Assembly (NCBI GenBank): GCA_947492375.1
Contig: CANLMI010000001.1
Location: 1,116,001 to 1,180,000, forward strand
DNA length: 64,000 nucleotides
From: an uncultured Kordiimonas sp.
GTDB lineage: Bacteria > Pseudomonadota > Alphaproteobacteria > Sphingomonadales > Kordiimonadaceae
Reading direction: 5' to 3'
The stretch's first letter is position 1. Each line of letters begins with the position of its first letter. The notes below the pieces were generated by a model that ran no database searches, was not told where the DNA came from, and was given only the letters and a program-made list of their open reading frames with translations. Below, piece after piece: positions 16,228-25,599 of the stretch. The position numbers and the translations under genes were made by a program.

Positions 16228-16352
16228 TACTCGCCCCAGTTTCCTCGCTTAAGTGCTCGGGATGCTTTTAACGATGTTATAATGCAACAAAACCATCAAA
16301 TTCGCAAGTAAACTTTTGTTATTTAAGTTTTTGATACGTTAATTCACACTAT

Positions 16353-16380
16353 ATGAAGGCACGAAACTTCATGCCTTCAT
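16353..16380. other. Perfect 9-bp hairpin after the 16.4-17.4 kb gene
   Basis: ATGAAGGCA and TGCCTTCAT pair around a 10-base loop, 12 bases beyond the stop of the leftward gene. There is no T tract, so it could stabilise the mRNA end or act as a poor terminator. Confidence 0.35.
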
Positions 16381-16391
16381 GAAGGAAAATG

Positions 16392-17429
16392 TTATTTTTG
16401 ATTATTTTCAAAATCTTCTTCTGCTTTTTCCTGATCAGCAATTTTCTTTTCTAAAGCTTCACGCTCCTTCCGCAAGGCTTCTTCTCGCGCTTTGCTATGC
16501 TCAAGTTCACGCGCCAAACGGTCTTGCTGTTTTTTAAGGCGCTCTTCGGATCGTTTTAATTGCTTCAAGTGCCGCTCTTCGAGATTATCAAGATTATCAC
16601 GTGCCTGTTTAATCGCGCGTATTCTGACCTTTTCAACATCCTTCAGGTCGCTCTCATCGATGATGTGAATATCAATATCGTCGAAATCAAAATCGAAATC
16701 GAAATCAAAGTCCATCTCCTCGAATGCTTCTTCAATATCAATACGGGCTTCAGCAAGCTCCTCAAGCATAATCACTCGTGCGTGGCCAAGCTCTTTCTCG
16801 TTTTCTTTGAGTTGCTTCAGCGCCTCTTTCAGGGCCGCTTTACGGTCTTGCTCCCATTCAAACACATCCGCTCTAAATTCTACGATATTCTCGCGGCGTT
16901 CCTCCATATCCTGGATTGCATCTTCAAGGCCATCACGTGCACTTTCCAAGGCTTCACGCTCTATTTCATTATCAGCTTTTTTAAGTTTCTTCTCAACACG
17001 CTTTAATTCACGTTTAACTTCCTTAAGCGCACGCTCATTTGCCTTTGCGACGTTGATAAGAACATGTTTGTTATGGCCAACTTCCTGACCATTAATAATG
17101 ATTTTGTGCCCGTCTTTAACTTCAAAAGCAAAGGCATTGCCTATGTTAATAGCTTCGCCGTCTACAACTATTCTTGCTTCATCACTATCCCCGTTTTCAA
17201 TAACTAAAACATTGTCATCGGCTTCGATGATGTTTTTGCCATTACTGATAACTTTAATACCGCGTTTTTTTGGGGTGCCTTTTTGTTCTATTATTGGTTT
17301 GGCGTCAGTATCCTGAAATCCACTATAAACTGAGGCGCCGGGGCTGGCGCATGCCGCGCTTGTTAGAGCAAGCATGGAAACACTCGCAGCTAAGATGGTT
17401 TTCTTCAGGATATTATCAAACTTTATCAT
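16392..17429 (-). CDS. Hypothetical envelope protein with coiled coils and a (DF)n strip
   Basis: 345 residues. The N terminus is a secretion signal with a possible lipobox (LALTSAAC, cysteine at about 27). Residues about 55-130 look beta-rich (KVISNGKNIIEADDNVLVIE). Then comes a very charged helical region with heptad-like Lys/Glu patterns (KEVKRELKRVEKKLKKAD), interrupted near residue 235 by alternating Asp-Phe (FDFDFDFDFDD) and IDIHIIDE, then another long coiled coil. AGGAG lies seven bases before ATG 17429; an earlier in-frame start is less likely. I recognise no family. Its length and layout suggest a periplasmic spacer or metal/cation-binding protein, which is inference. Confidence 0.65.
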   Translation of the reverse strand: MIKFDNILKKTILAASVSMLALTSAACASPGASVYSGFQDTDAKPIIEQKGTPKKRGIKVISNGKNIIEADDNVLVIENGDSDEARIVVDGEAINIGNAFAFEVKDGHKIIINGQEVGHNKHVLINVAKANERALKEVKRELKRVEKKLKKADNEIEREALESARDGLEDAIQDMEERRENIVEFRADVFEWEQDRKAALKEALKQLKENEKELGHARVIMLEELAEARIDIEEAFEEMDFDFDFDFDFDDIDIHIIDESDLKDVEKVRIRAIKQARDNLDNLEERHLKQLKRSEERLKKQQDRLARELEHSKAREEALRKEREALEKKIADQEKAEEDFENNQK

Positions 17430-17754
17430 TTTCGCTCTCCTGCCCCTTTTGCATATTACCATAATATGTCGTTATTTCTTATCAGGCAAATACGCATGCA
17501 CTTTATATGCGAGGCTTCATTTATTTTTTCACTGTCGGCTCGGGCCAGAATTATTCTTTCAAACATTTATTGTATGAATTTTCCGTCCGGCTAAGGCTTA
17601 TATTGCCATCAAATATCCCAATAAAAAGCGTTCATCGACAATATGATAAAAGTTCGCGGTAAAATGCTATAAAGCCAGACAGAATGAAGATAAACTGCGG
17701 CAAACGGTTCACCGTACAAGCGGTAACGCGTTGTTTTATCGACAAATAGAGCGT
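17430..17754. other. Intergenic region, no gene seen
   Basis: 325 bases between two leftward genes. It should hold the promoter of the (DF)n protein gene; a CATATTATG stretch about 30 bases before its ATG is a possible -10 region. I see no convincing ORF, RNA or strong hairpin. Confidence 0.4.
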
Positions 17755-18159
17755 TTACTCAACAGGTAACAAGAGCGCAGAAACCCTTCGGTTTTCCATC
17801 ATCAGGACATTATAGGTGCGCGCAGCCGCACCTGTATCCATAATATCAAAACCAAGGCCCTTTTCAGCTAAATGCTCTTTAATATGCTTTGGTAAAAGCT
17901 GCATGGATTGCCCCGTACCGATCAAAATCAATTCAGGTTTTTCTTCTGCATTAAACGCACGAGCAAAATCATCTTCACCCAAAGTCCCGATCGATTTTGC
18001 ATCAATCGGATAAACCCCCGATGGCAGCAAAATAACGCCGCCATCGAACTTACGGCCCATCAGGCGAAACCCACCGCCACCATATCCATCAACAAGCAAC
18101 AAGTCTTCGCTGGATTGTTGCTCGATTGTAATACCGCCAGAGTGGATTTTCTCGCCCAT
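17755..18159 (-). CDS. Mth938-like domain protein (DUF498)
   Basis: 134 residues, a single Mth938-like beta/alpha domain: ITIEQQSSEDLLLVDGYGGGGFR, then LPSGVYPID, LILIGTGQSMQLLPKHI and DIMDTGAAARTYNVLMMENR. The human relative NDUFAF3 is a complex I assembly factor; the bacterial function is unknown. Its place 21 bases after secF is conserved in alphaproteobacteria and suggests a link to membrane-protein biogenesis. GGAAGG precedes ATG 18159. Confidence 0.88.
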   Translation of the reverse strand: MGEKIHSGGITIEQQSSEDLLLVDGYGGGGFRLMGRKFDGGVILLPSGVYPIDAKSIGTLGEDDFARAFNAEEKPELILIGTGQSMQLLPKHIKEHLAEKGLGFDIMDTGAAARTYNVLMMENRRVSALLLPVE

Positions 18160-18180
18160 ATTTATACGCCTTCCAAATAC

Positions 18181-19158
18181 TTACATTTGATCAAAAGGTG
18201 TAGGGCGTGACTTGTCCACGGTGGGGTCATTATCATCGCTTTCATCACGCAAGAGCGCTTCAGGGCGTAATTTAAAGATCAACAAGACAGGTGACGCGAT
18301 AAAGATCGAACTATATGTACCAATAACAACCCCCCAGATCATTGCAGCGGTAAAGCCTTGAATAACCGGCCCACCAAACACATAAAGCGCCACAAGAGCA
18401 AGCAATGTTGTAACCGATGTCATAACTGTGCGGCTAAGGGTTTGGTTAAGCGAGAAGTTCAATACCTCTTCCATCGGCTTCTTGCGGTATTTTCGAATAT
18501 TTTCACGTACACGGTCATAAACAACAACCGTATCGTTCAAGGAGTATCCAACAATTGTTAGAAGTGCAGCAATAATTGAAAGATTAAATTCCAGACGAGT
18601 GATAGCGAAAAAACCAACAGTTAACAAAACATCATGCACAAGCGCAATCACAGCACCCAAGCCAAACTGCCACTCAAAACGGAACCATATGTATACCAAT
18701 ACCAAAAGAACAGCGACGCTGACCGCAATTATACCATCTTGCTTAAGTTCACCAGATACTTTCGGTCCAATAACCGCTTGATCCCGAAACTCTACGTCTT
18801 CAATAATTTCAGACAACTTTTGGCGAACTTGTTCCATAGCGGCGTTTTGCTCTTCGTTGCCGCCAGGTTGGCGTTCAACACGAATAAGAGCCTTATCAGG
18901 GCCACCATATCCTTGCACAGCAATTTCGCCAAGTTTCAGAGAATTTAGCGAACTACGCACGACATCAAAATCAACTGGTTCCCCTTGAGTACCAATCTCA
19001 AGCTTAATTCCCCCTTTAAAGTCAATACCGTAATTCAAGCTATTAATCGCAAACAACGACATACTAGCCACAATCAATAAAGCAGATACAACAATCGCTA
19101 TCTTACGAGCACCGAGGAAATTAATATCAGTCGTTTGCGGGACGAGACGTAACAACAT
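18181..19158 (-). CDS. secF: Protein translocase subunit SecF
   Basis: 325 residues with six expected membrane helices. The signature GIDFKGGIKLEIGTQG follows the first helix; the periplasmic domain comes next, then the export domain with YSLNDTVVVYDRVRENIRK. SecF works with SecD and YajC to pull proteins out of the SecYEG channel using the proton gradient. It begins 14 bases after secD on the same strand. Confidence 0.97.
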   Translation of the reverse strand: MLLRLVPQTTDINFLGARKIAIVVSALLIVASMSLFAINSLNYGIDFKGGIKLEIGTQGEPVDFDVVRSSLNSLKLGEIAVQGYGGPDKALIRVERQPGGNEEQNAAMEQVRQKLSEIIEDVEFRDQAVIGPKVSGELKQDGIIAVSVAVLLVLVYIWFRFEWQFGLGAVIALVHDVLLTVGFFAITRLEFNLSIIAALLTIVGYSLNDTVVVYDRVRENIRKYRKKPMEEVLNFSLNQTLSRTVMTSVTTLLALVALYVFGGPVIQGFTAAMIWGVVIGTYSSIFIASPVLLIFKLRPEALLRDESDDNDPTVDKSRPTPFDQM

Positions 19159-19172
19159 AATCCTTGCCCTCC

Positions 19173-20771
19173 TTATATCGGTAATACATCAGGCTTCGCC
19201 CGACGTAACCAGCTTGAAAGAATAAGGCGTGTTAAAACAACAGCCGTGAACATGGATGTTAAAATTCCGATAGCGAGCGTAACAGCAAAACCTTGTACCG
19301 GGCCTGACCCTAGTAAATAAAGTACCGCTGCGGCTATAAACGTTGTAATATTGGCATCCATAATTGTTGAAAATGCCTGACCATAGCCCTCTTCCATAGC
19401 ACGGAACGGGTTTCTTCCGTTCCTTTGTTCTTCACGGATACGCTCAAAAATCAATACGTTTGCATCAACCGCCATACCAATCGTTAACACAATACCAGCA
19501 ATACCCGGTAAAGTGAGCGTCGCCTGAAACAAACTAAGTGCGCCCATAATCAGAACAAGATTAGTAATAAGCGCAATATTTGCGGCCAAACCAAAACGAC
19601 CATAGCTCGCAATCATATATATAATAACAGCAACAAACCCAATAACCGCGGCAAGTTCACCTGCGGCAACCGAGTCCGCGCCAAGGTCTGCACTCACTGC
19701 TCCGTAAGACGCTACAGTTAGCTTAACTGGCAATGCACCAGATTTAAGAAGTGTTGCCAACTCTTGAGCATCTGAAGTAGTACCCATGTTAGTTATCTGG
19801 CCCGAGCCACCTAAAATTGGGCTAATAATGCGCGGCGCACTAATAATGATTTCATCGAGGACAATCGCAAACGGACGGCCTACATTATTTCTGGTGAAAT
19901 CACCAAAAACTTTCGACGCACGCGTATTAAACGTAAACGAAACAGATGGTTGGCCACGCTCATCAAATGATGGTTTAGCATCCAAAAGGTCTTCACCAGA
20001 TATTAATGGACGCTTGTTTACAACCATCTGACCACCTTCTTTAAGGGGATAGATTGCTTGGCGAGAACTTACACGCCCCTTAGCAATATCTTCAGGTGAA
20101 ACATTTAAATCAACTTCATGAAAACCAAGCTTTGCAGTTTTATTAATGACGCCCAAATATTCCTCAGGGTTATTAGCCCCGGGGATTTGAAGAATAAACC
20201 TGTCTGCGCCTTCAGCCTGTAAGGTAATTTCCTTTACACCGTCAGGATCAACCCGCTTTCTAATCACTTCCATAGAGCGAGCAATTGCTTCCTGTTGCTG
20301 TTTCCTAATGCCTTGCTCTGTTAACGTAAGACGAAACTCGGTGCCATCACGTTCCAAGGTAAATTCCTGAATACCTCCGGTCGCAAGAGGATTAACCCCG
20401 CTCGGTTCCGTGATAGCCTTCAACTCGGTCTGAGCCAATTCAACCATATCAGCGCTCGTTACTTCAAAAACAACCGAATTTTCACTCGGTCTGATATTCC
20501 TGAAGTTTAATCCGCGCACTTCACGGCGAATACCATTGACCTGATCAATCAAGTTGTTCAAACGTGCTTCAATAACTTCTGCTGTTTCAGCCTCGATCAG
20601 CATGTGAAGGCCACCACGAAGGTCAAGCCCAAGGCTTAAAGACTGACTAGGCAAAAAAACCGGCAGGCTATTTCGCTGTTCTTCGCTCAAAAAATTGGGC
20701 ATGGCCGTCAGAATGCCCATCAGACAAACAAACGCGACCATCAATTTCTTCCATGTCGGGAAGTTTAACAT
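19173..20771 (-). CDS. secD: Protein translocase subunit SecD
   Basis: 532 residues. After the first helix comes LGLDLRGGLHMLIEAE, then the large periplasmic P1 region (residues about 60-340), and the C-terminal five-helix export domain with GIVLTIGMAVDANVLIFERIREE. The D-A-N-V-L-I-F-E-R-I-R-E-E segment is the SecD hallmark tied to proton coupling. It lies 79 bases after yajC in the same direction. Confidence 0.97.
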   Translation of the reverse strand: MLNFPTWKKLMVAFVCLMGILTAMPNFLSEEQRNSLPVFLPSQSLSLGLDLRGGLHMLIEAETAEVIEARLNNLIDQVNGIRREVRGLNFRNIRPSENSVVFEVTSADMVELAQTELKAITEPSGVNPLATGGIQEFTLERDGTEFRLTLTEQGIRKQQQEAIARSMEVIRKRVDPDGVKEITLQAEGADRFILQIPGANNPEEYLGVINKTAKLGFHEVDLNVSPEDIAKGRVSSRQAIYPLKEGGQMVVNKRPLISGEDLLDAKPSFDERGQPSVSFTFNTRASKVFGDFTRNNVGRPFAIVLDEIIISAPRIISPILGGSGQITNMGTTSDAQELATLLKSGALPVKLTVASYGAVSADLGADSVAAGELAAVIGFVAVIIYMIASYGRFGLAANIALITNLVLIMGALSLFQATLTLPGIAGIVLTIGMAVDANVLIFERIREEQRNGRNPFRAMEEGYGQAFSTIMDANITTFIAAAVLYLLGSGPVQGFAVTLAIGILTSMFTAVVLTRLILSSWLRRAKPDVLPI

Positions 20772-20850
20772 GCCATTCCCCTTGAATAAGGTTCTGAAAC
20801 AGATATGCCGCCCTTAAATATTTGGCGGCACATATATATTTCTATTTAAC

Positions 20851-21195
20851 TTACTTACTATCGTCAGCCTTAACTGGCTCACCCTTCACGCGCACATCAG
20901 AAAGCATGGTTTTAATCACTTTCACCCGTACACCCTCTGCAAGGTCGATCTCGATTTCGTTACTGTCTTCTTTAACCTTGGCAACTTTACCCACAAGGCC
21001 ACCGTTTGTCACAACAGTGTCGCCTCGGCGTACATTGCCAACCATTTCTTTATGTTCTTTCATTTTCTTTGATTGTGGACGAATAATCAAAAACCAAAAA
21101 ACCACAACAATGAGAACGATCGGCAGAAAGTCTAGAAGTCCGCCACCCGCTGGGGCTGCACCTGCTGCTTGCGCATAAACTGGTGAAGAAAACAT
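20851..21195 (-). CDS. yajC: Preprotein translocase subunit YajC
   Basis: 114 residues with one N-terminal membrane helix (FLPIVLIVVVFWFLIIRPQ) and a small cytosolic domain (GDTVVTNGGLVGKVAKVKED). It is an accessory of SecDF. I choose ATG 21195, ten bases after AAGGA; an in-frame TTG three codons earlier would leave almost no spacing. First gene of the yajC-secD-secF-Mth938 set. Confidence 0.95.
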   Translation of the reverse strand: MFSSPVYAQAAGAAPAGGGLLDFLPIVLIVVVFWFLIIRPQSKKMKEHKEMVGNVRRGDTVVTNGGLVGKVAKVKEDSNEIEIDLAEGVRVKVIKTMLSDVRVKGEPVKADDSK

Positions 21196-21396
21196 AATGG
21201 TCAAATCCTTATAATTTCACATGCGCCCACATTAATTGGCACACACATATCATTTCTTTGCCGGGACTATAGCTGTATTGCCCTTAATTGCAACCAAGCT
21301 TAGCGAAAATCTAGGCCCAATATTACCCTTAAGCCTTCAATTATTTTTTCGGCATGAAACGCAGTTCCATGATAAACTCTAAATAGGGAATATATT

Positions 21397-22332
21397 GTGA
21401 GGTTACAAGTGACAGAAACCGATGAAAGCATAAACAAAAGTTTGGCTGCAAATTTGGCCAAAAACATGGAACGCATTGCTGACAGCCTTGAAAAAATCAC
21501 GCAGCTTGGGTCGCTTACACAAGGGCAAAAATCGCAGAGCAATAATTCCCTCCAAACATACAGCCCGTCGAACTGTTTTGTTTTTGATGCGGCTCACATC
21601 ACATTATCACCTGTTACAAAACTAACCTGCCCCAGCCTCACACTTTTAAAAGGTATCGACCGCGCACGCGATACACTCCTCGACAACACAAAACGATTCG
21701 CTGATGGTTATAGTGCAAACAACGCCCTTCTTTGGGGGGCACGAGGCATGGGAAAAAGCACGCTCGTTAAATCGGTTTTCAACGATCTGTTCCAGTCAGG
21801 TACAAAAGATTTAAATCTGATAGAAATCCACCGTGAGGATATTGCAAGCCTACCAAGCCTCCTTAAACTCATTAAAAAGTCACCAGAGCGCTTCATCATC
21901 TTTTGCGATGACCTTTCCTTCAATCAGCCTGACCGTGATTTCAAGGCCCTGAAATCGGTATTGGAAGGTGGGCTTGAAGGCAGGCCCGAAAATGTCATTT
22001 TTTACGCAACCTCCAATCGCAGGCACCTGTTACCGCGCGCCGCTGTCGATCAGGAAACCGCAACAGGCCTGCACCCCAATGAAGCGATGGATGAAGTTAT
22101 CGCACTATCAGATAGGTTTGGATTGTGGCTTGGGTTTTATCCGTGTGATCAAGCCGACTATCTCACGATCATTGAAGGCTATTTAGCAGCTCTTAAGATT
22201 GATAAAAAGGTTGGTGACTGGCAACCAGAAGCGCTTGAATGGGCAAAAGCACGCGGATCGAGATCAGGCCGCGCGGCATGGCAGTTTGTAACTGACTTAG
22301 CTGGAAATAAGTCTTTAAAAATCAGCCTTTAA
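21397..22332 (+). CDS. DUF815-family AAA ATPase
   Basis: 311 residues. Walker A is GARGMGKSTLVKSVF and Walker B FIIFCDDLSF; NVIFYATSNRRHLLPR is sensor I, and the C-terminal GSRSGRAAWQF fits the DUF815 (COG2607) ATPase family. These proteins are poorly understood AAA+ ATPases, usually next to yajC/nlpD in alphaproteobacteria. The N-terminal 75 residues are low in sequence features. The start is GTG 21397 with AGGGA upstream; a second GTG at 21409 is possible. Its last 11 bases overlap the convergent NlpD-like gene. Confidence 0.88.
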   Translation: MRLQVTETDESINKSLAANLAKNMERIADSLEKITQLGSLTQGQKSQSNNSLQTYSPSNCFVFDAAHITLSPVTKLTCPSLTLLKGIDRARDTLLDNTKRFADGYSANNALLWGARGMGKSTLVKSVFNDLFQSGTKDLNLIEIHREDIASLPSLLKLIKKSPERFIIFCDDLSFNQPDRDFKALKSVLEGGLEGRPENVIFYATSNRRHLLPRAAVDQETATGLHPNEAMDEVIALSDRFGLWLGFYPCDQADYLTIIEGYLAALKIDKKVGDWQPEALEWAKARGSRSGRAAWQFVTDLAGNKSLKISL

Positions 22333-23431
22333 CATTATTTACTTTAAGTAATACATCAGTACGGTTGCGCGACAAATATTGTAACGGATCAAGGGCACGG
22401 CGGCCTTTTCTAATTTCAAAATGTAACTGTGGCCGCTTAACACCTCCGGTTGCTCCAACACGGGCAATAACCTGCCCTTCCTTGATTTTATCACCAGCAC
22501 GCACGAGCAGTCGTTCATTATGGGCATAGGCCGTTACCCAGCCGCCGCTGTGTTTAATCAATAGCAGGTTTCCATACCCTTCAAGCGCATTTGATGCATA
22601 AGCCACAACACCGTCTTCTGCTGCTTTTACAGGCGTGCCCTGCCTTGCAAGAATATTAATCCCATCATTGTGCAAGCCACCTTCCTTGGGGCCAAAGCGC
22701 GACGCCAATTGCCCCTGAATAGGCCATGTAAATCGATTAATTGTTTTTCTAGGGGGCTGGGCAACCCTTGTTACCCGTTCTGTTGAAGGCGCAGTATTTG
22801 GTCGCGTATTTGGTTTTGGCGCAACCTTTCGGCTTGTCGCACCGGGCTTGATAACATCTTTTGTCCCGTTAACTACATTTTGTGCTGTGTTGGAGGCCTG
22901 CCGCGCGGTCGTCGTCACAAGCTGCCCCGGCAAGCGCAGGCTTTGGCCAACCGTGAGGGTAAATGGCGCTTTGATATTATTCAATGCCATCAAGCGATCA
23001 ACGCGTACATTATATTTACGCGATATGCTGTAACCAGTCTCACCGCGCTTGACCAAATGCCTCGTTAATGACGGAAGAGCAAGCACCTGACCCACTCGAA
23101 GTGCATAAGGCGACCGTAAGTTGTTTGCTGCCACAAGGTCTTGTACAGGAACACCATACCGTCTTGAAATTGCATAAAGCGTGTCGCCGCGGTTTACAAC
23201 TGCCTGCCCACCTGCTGCATTCAACGCCTTCGTCTGGTCATTCGCACGCGAACGAGCTGGCTTTTTATTGGGATATGGCACAGGAACCGGTGCATTCCTG
23301 ATATCGTAAACAGGCTTAATATCCGCGGGTGCTACATAAGAACTACCCACACATGCTGACAAAACCAACAATCCAGTAAAGGTGATTGCGGTCCGTATAG
23401 GCAAAAACTGAAAACGTTTGGTCACATGCAT
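22322..23431 (-). CDS. nlpD: NlpD-like lipoprotein: two LysM domains and a degenerate M23 domain
   Basis: 369 residues. The signal ends at a lipobox (VLSAC, cysteine about 27). Two LysM repeats follow (VVNRGDTLYAISRRYGVPV, about 75; LVKRGETGYSISRKYNV, about 127), then a Pro/Thr-rich linker and a C-terminal LytM/M23 domain (from about 250). In active M23 enzymes zinc is held by HxxxD and HxH. Here the first reads HNDGIN and the second PQLHFE, so a zinc-ligand Asp and the catalytic His are lost. That fits a non-catalytic activator of cell-wall amidases at the division site, as with E. coli NlpD or Caulobacter DipM. The surE-nlpD order supports the assignment. Confidence 0.9.
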   Translation of the reverse strand: MHVTKRFQFLPIRTAITFTGLLVLSACVGSSYVAPADIKPVYDIRNAPVPVPYPNKKPARSRANDQTKALNAAGGQAVVNRGDTLYAISRRYGVPVQDLVAANNLRSPYALRVGQVLALPSLTRHLVKRGETGYSISRKYNVRVDRLMALNNIKAPFTLTVGQSLRLPGQLVTTTARQASNTAQNVVNGTKDVIKPGATSRKVAPKPNTRPNTAPSTERVTRVAQPPRKTINRFTWPIQGQLASRFGPKEGGLHNDGINILARQGTPVKAAEDGVVAYASNALEGYGNLLLIKHSGGWVTAYAHNERLLVRAGDKIKEGQVIARVGATGGVKRPQLHFEIRKGRRALDPLQYLSRNRTDVLLKVNNVKG

Positions 23432-23494
23432 ATGCTAGAAGATAACCAACATTTCTTTATGCAGCAAGACAGAGTTACACAATTGCCATGAAAC

Positions 23495-24277
23495 TTATTT
23501 AAACGCTGTGTTAATCGACCCTGATAGTTCTTCACGGGTTTGATGGTGCGTCAAATCAAGGTGCAAAGGCGTTACTGATATCCATTTTTCACGTACAGTT
23601 TTAATATCAGTTTCATGACCTGGCAGGCCTATTTCGCGGCCAAGACCAAACCAAAAATAATGAAAACCGCGCGGATCAACCCGTTCTTCGATATTGTTTC
23701 CAACCATCTCGCGGCGGCCTTGTTCGGTAATTTTAATACCTTGGATATCATCAGGGTCAAAAGCAGGAAAGTTGATATTCATTAAAACATCTTTATCCCA
23801 GCCCTCATTGATCAGCCTTTCCAGAACGATAGGGGCAAATTTCTCTGCTGTTTCCCACTTCACGCGTTCCTGCGGGCGCAGGCACTGGCTCATTGCAATT
23901 GAAGGAATACCCATAAGCGTTCCTTCCATCGCAACGGAAACAGTTCCTGAATAGGTAATATCCTCAGCCAAGTTACCACCCCGGTTAATACCGGAAAGGA
24001 TAAGAGTTGGCAGATTATCTTTCATAATATGATTAACAGCCATCATCACACAGTCAGTCGGCGTACCGGATACAGCCCAGCGTTTTTCGCCAAGTTCGCG
24101 GATACGAAGCGGTTTGGTTAGTGTAAGTGAATGGCCGGCACCCGATTGTTCTTCTTCGGGTGCGATGATCCAGACATCATCACTTAGCGCGCGGGCAATA
24201 CGCTCCAGCACTTCAATGCCCGGAGCGTTAATACCATCATCGTTTGAAACCAGAATACGCGCTGTTGAAATTGCCAT
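23495..24277 (-). CDS. surE: 5'/3'-nucleotidase SurE
   Basis: 260 residues. ILVSNDDGINAPGIEVL carries the metal-binding D-D pair; GTPTDCVMMAVNHIM and LSGINRGGNLAEDITYSGTV are SurE signatures. It dephosphorylates nucleoside monophosphates and helps stationary-phase survival in other bacteria. ATG 24277 begins one base after the serS stop; an in-frame GTG four codons earlier would overlap serS. Confidence 0.96.
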   Translation of the reverse strand: MAISTARILVSNDDGINAPGIEVLERIARALSDDVWIIAPEEEQSGAGHSLTLTKPLRIRELGEKRWAVSGTPTDCVMMAVNHIMKDNLPTLILSGINRGGNLAEDITYSGTVSVAMEGTLMGIPSIAMSQCLRPQERVKWETAEKFAPIVLERLINEGWDKDVLMNINFPAFDPDDIQGIKITEQGRREMVGNNIEERVDPRGFHYFWFGLGREIGLPGHETDIKTVREKWISVTPLHLDLTHHQTREELSGSINTAFK

Positions 24278-24278
24278 C

Positions 24279-25559
24279 TTATTTTCCACCGATCACTTCG
24301 ATACCGCCCATGTATGGCTTTAAGGCGTCAGGCACACGAATAGTGCCGTCTTCTTGTTGATAATTTTCAATAACAGCAATCAATGTTCGTCCAACCGCAA
24401 GGCCTGAGCCATTCAGGGTATGAACAAACTTTGTCTGTTTTTCACCCTTTGGCCGGCAACGGGCTTTCATCCGCCGCGCTTGAAAATCACCGCATACACT
24501 ACAGCTTGATATCTCACGGAAACGCGCCTGCCCCGGCAGCCATACCTCGATATCATATGTCCGGCGTGCACCAAACCCGATATCCCCTGTGCAAAGCTTA
24601 ACAGTTCTGAAGGCAATACCAAGACGCTTGAGCACCTCTTCTGCACAGCCAACCATCCGCTCCAGTTCGTCATCAGACTGTTCTGGCGCTGTAAAGCAAA
24701 CCATCTCAACCTTTTCAAATTGGTGCTGGCGGATCATACCGCGTGTATCACGGCCCGCAGCCCCTGCTTCTGAACGGAAACACTGTGAATGCGCTGTATA
24801 CCGGATTGGCAGATCAGCTTCATCAAGGATTTCATTCGCATGCAAGTTCGTAAGCGTTACTTCCGCAGTTGGAATTAACCAATGGTCCTCGGTTGTTTTA
24901 AAGAGATCTTCCGCGAACTTAGGCAACTGCCCTGTACCATAAAGCGCGTTATCACGCACAAGCGCGGGCGTAAGAACCTCGGTATAACCATGCTCGCTTG
25001 TATGCAAGTCAAGCATAAACTGCCCAAGCGCACGTTCAAGCCGCGCCAAGCCTTTGCTTAAGACAACAAAGCGTGAGCCAGATAACTTGGCGCCGCGTTC
25101 AAAATCCATCAGGCCAAGTGCTTCACCAAGCTCGAAATGCTCTTTAGCATCAAAATCAAATGTTTTAGGTGCACCCCATGTGCGAACCTCAACGTTATCA
25201 TCTTCATCAGCACCTTGCGGTACATCATCATAAACCATATTCGGCAGGCTCATGAGAATACCATTTAATTTTCCGCCTAAAGCACGTTCTTCATCAGCCA
25301 GATTTGCAAGCTTGTCCTTCAAGCCCGCAACTTCTGTCATTAAGGCCTGTGCCTCTTCTTCGTTGCCTTCGGATTTCGCTTTTCCGATCAGTTTGGACGC
25401 TTCGTTACGGCGCGCTTGCGCTTCTTGCGCTTCCGTCGATTTTGCACGGTGGTCGCTATCTAACGTCAAAATTTCCTGCGCTATTGCATCAACACCGCGA
25501 CGCGCTAACGCTTGATCGAATGCATCCGGATTTTCACGGATAAACCTAAGGTCAAACAT
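24279..25559 (-). CDS. serS: Seryl-tRNA synthetase
   Basis: 426 residues. The N-terminal tRNA-binding arm is a long antiparallel coiled coil (about 30-105). Class II motifs follow: motif 2 [21 protein letters not shown] and motif 3 [17 protein letters not shown]. It charges tRNA-Ser and tRNA-Sec. It lies 40 bases after tatC in the same direction. Confidence 0.97.
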   Translation of the reverse strand: MFDLRFIRENPDAFDQALARRGVDAIAQEILTLDSDHRAKSTEAQEAQARRNEASKLIGKAKSEGNEEEAQALMTEVAGLKDKLANLADEERALGGKLNGILMSLPNMVYDDVPQGADEDDNVEVRTWGAPKTFDFDAKEHFELGEALGLMDFERGAKLSGSRFVVLSKGLARLERALGQFMLDLHTSEHGYTEVLTPALVRDNALYGTGQLPKFAEDLFKTTEDHWLIPTAEVTLTNLHANEILDEADLPIRYTAHSQCFRSEAGAAGRDTRGMIRQHQFEKVEMVCFTAPEQSDDELERMVGCAEEVLKRLGIAFRTVKLCTGDIGFGARRTYDIEVWLPGQARFREISSCSVCGDFQARRMKARCRPKGEKQTKFVHTLNGSGLAVGRTLIAVIENYQQEDGTIRVPDALKPYMGGIEVIGGK

Positions 25560-25599
25560 AATCTGATCCTGAATATTGTGTTATGAGTGGGCACCAGAC

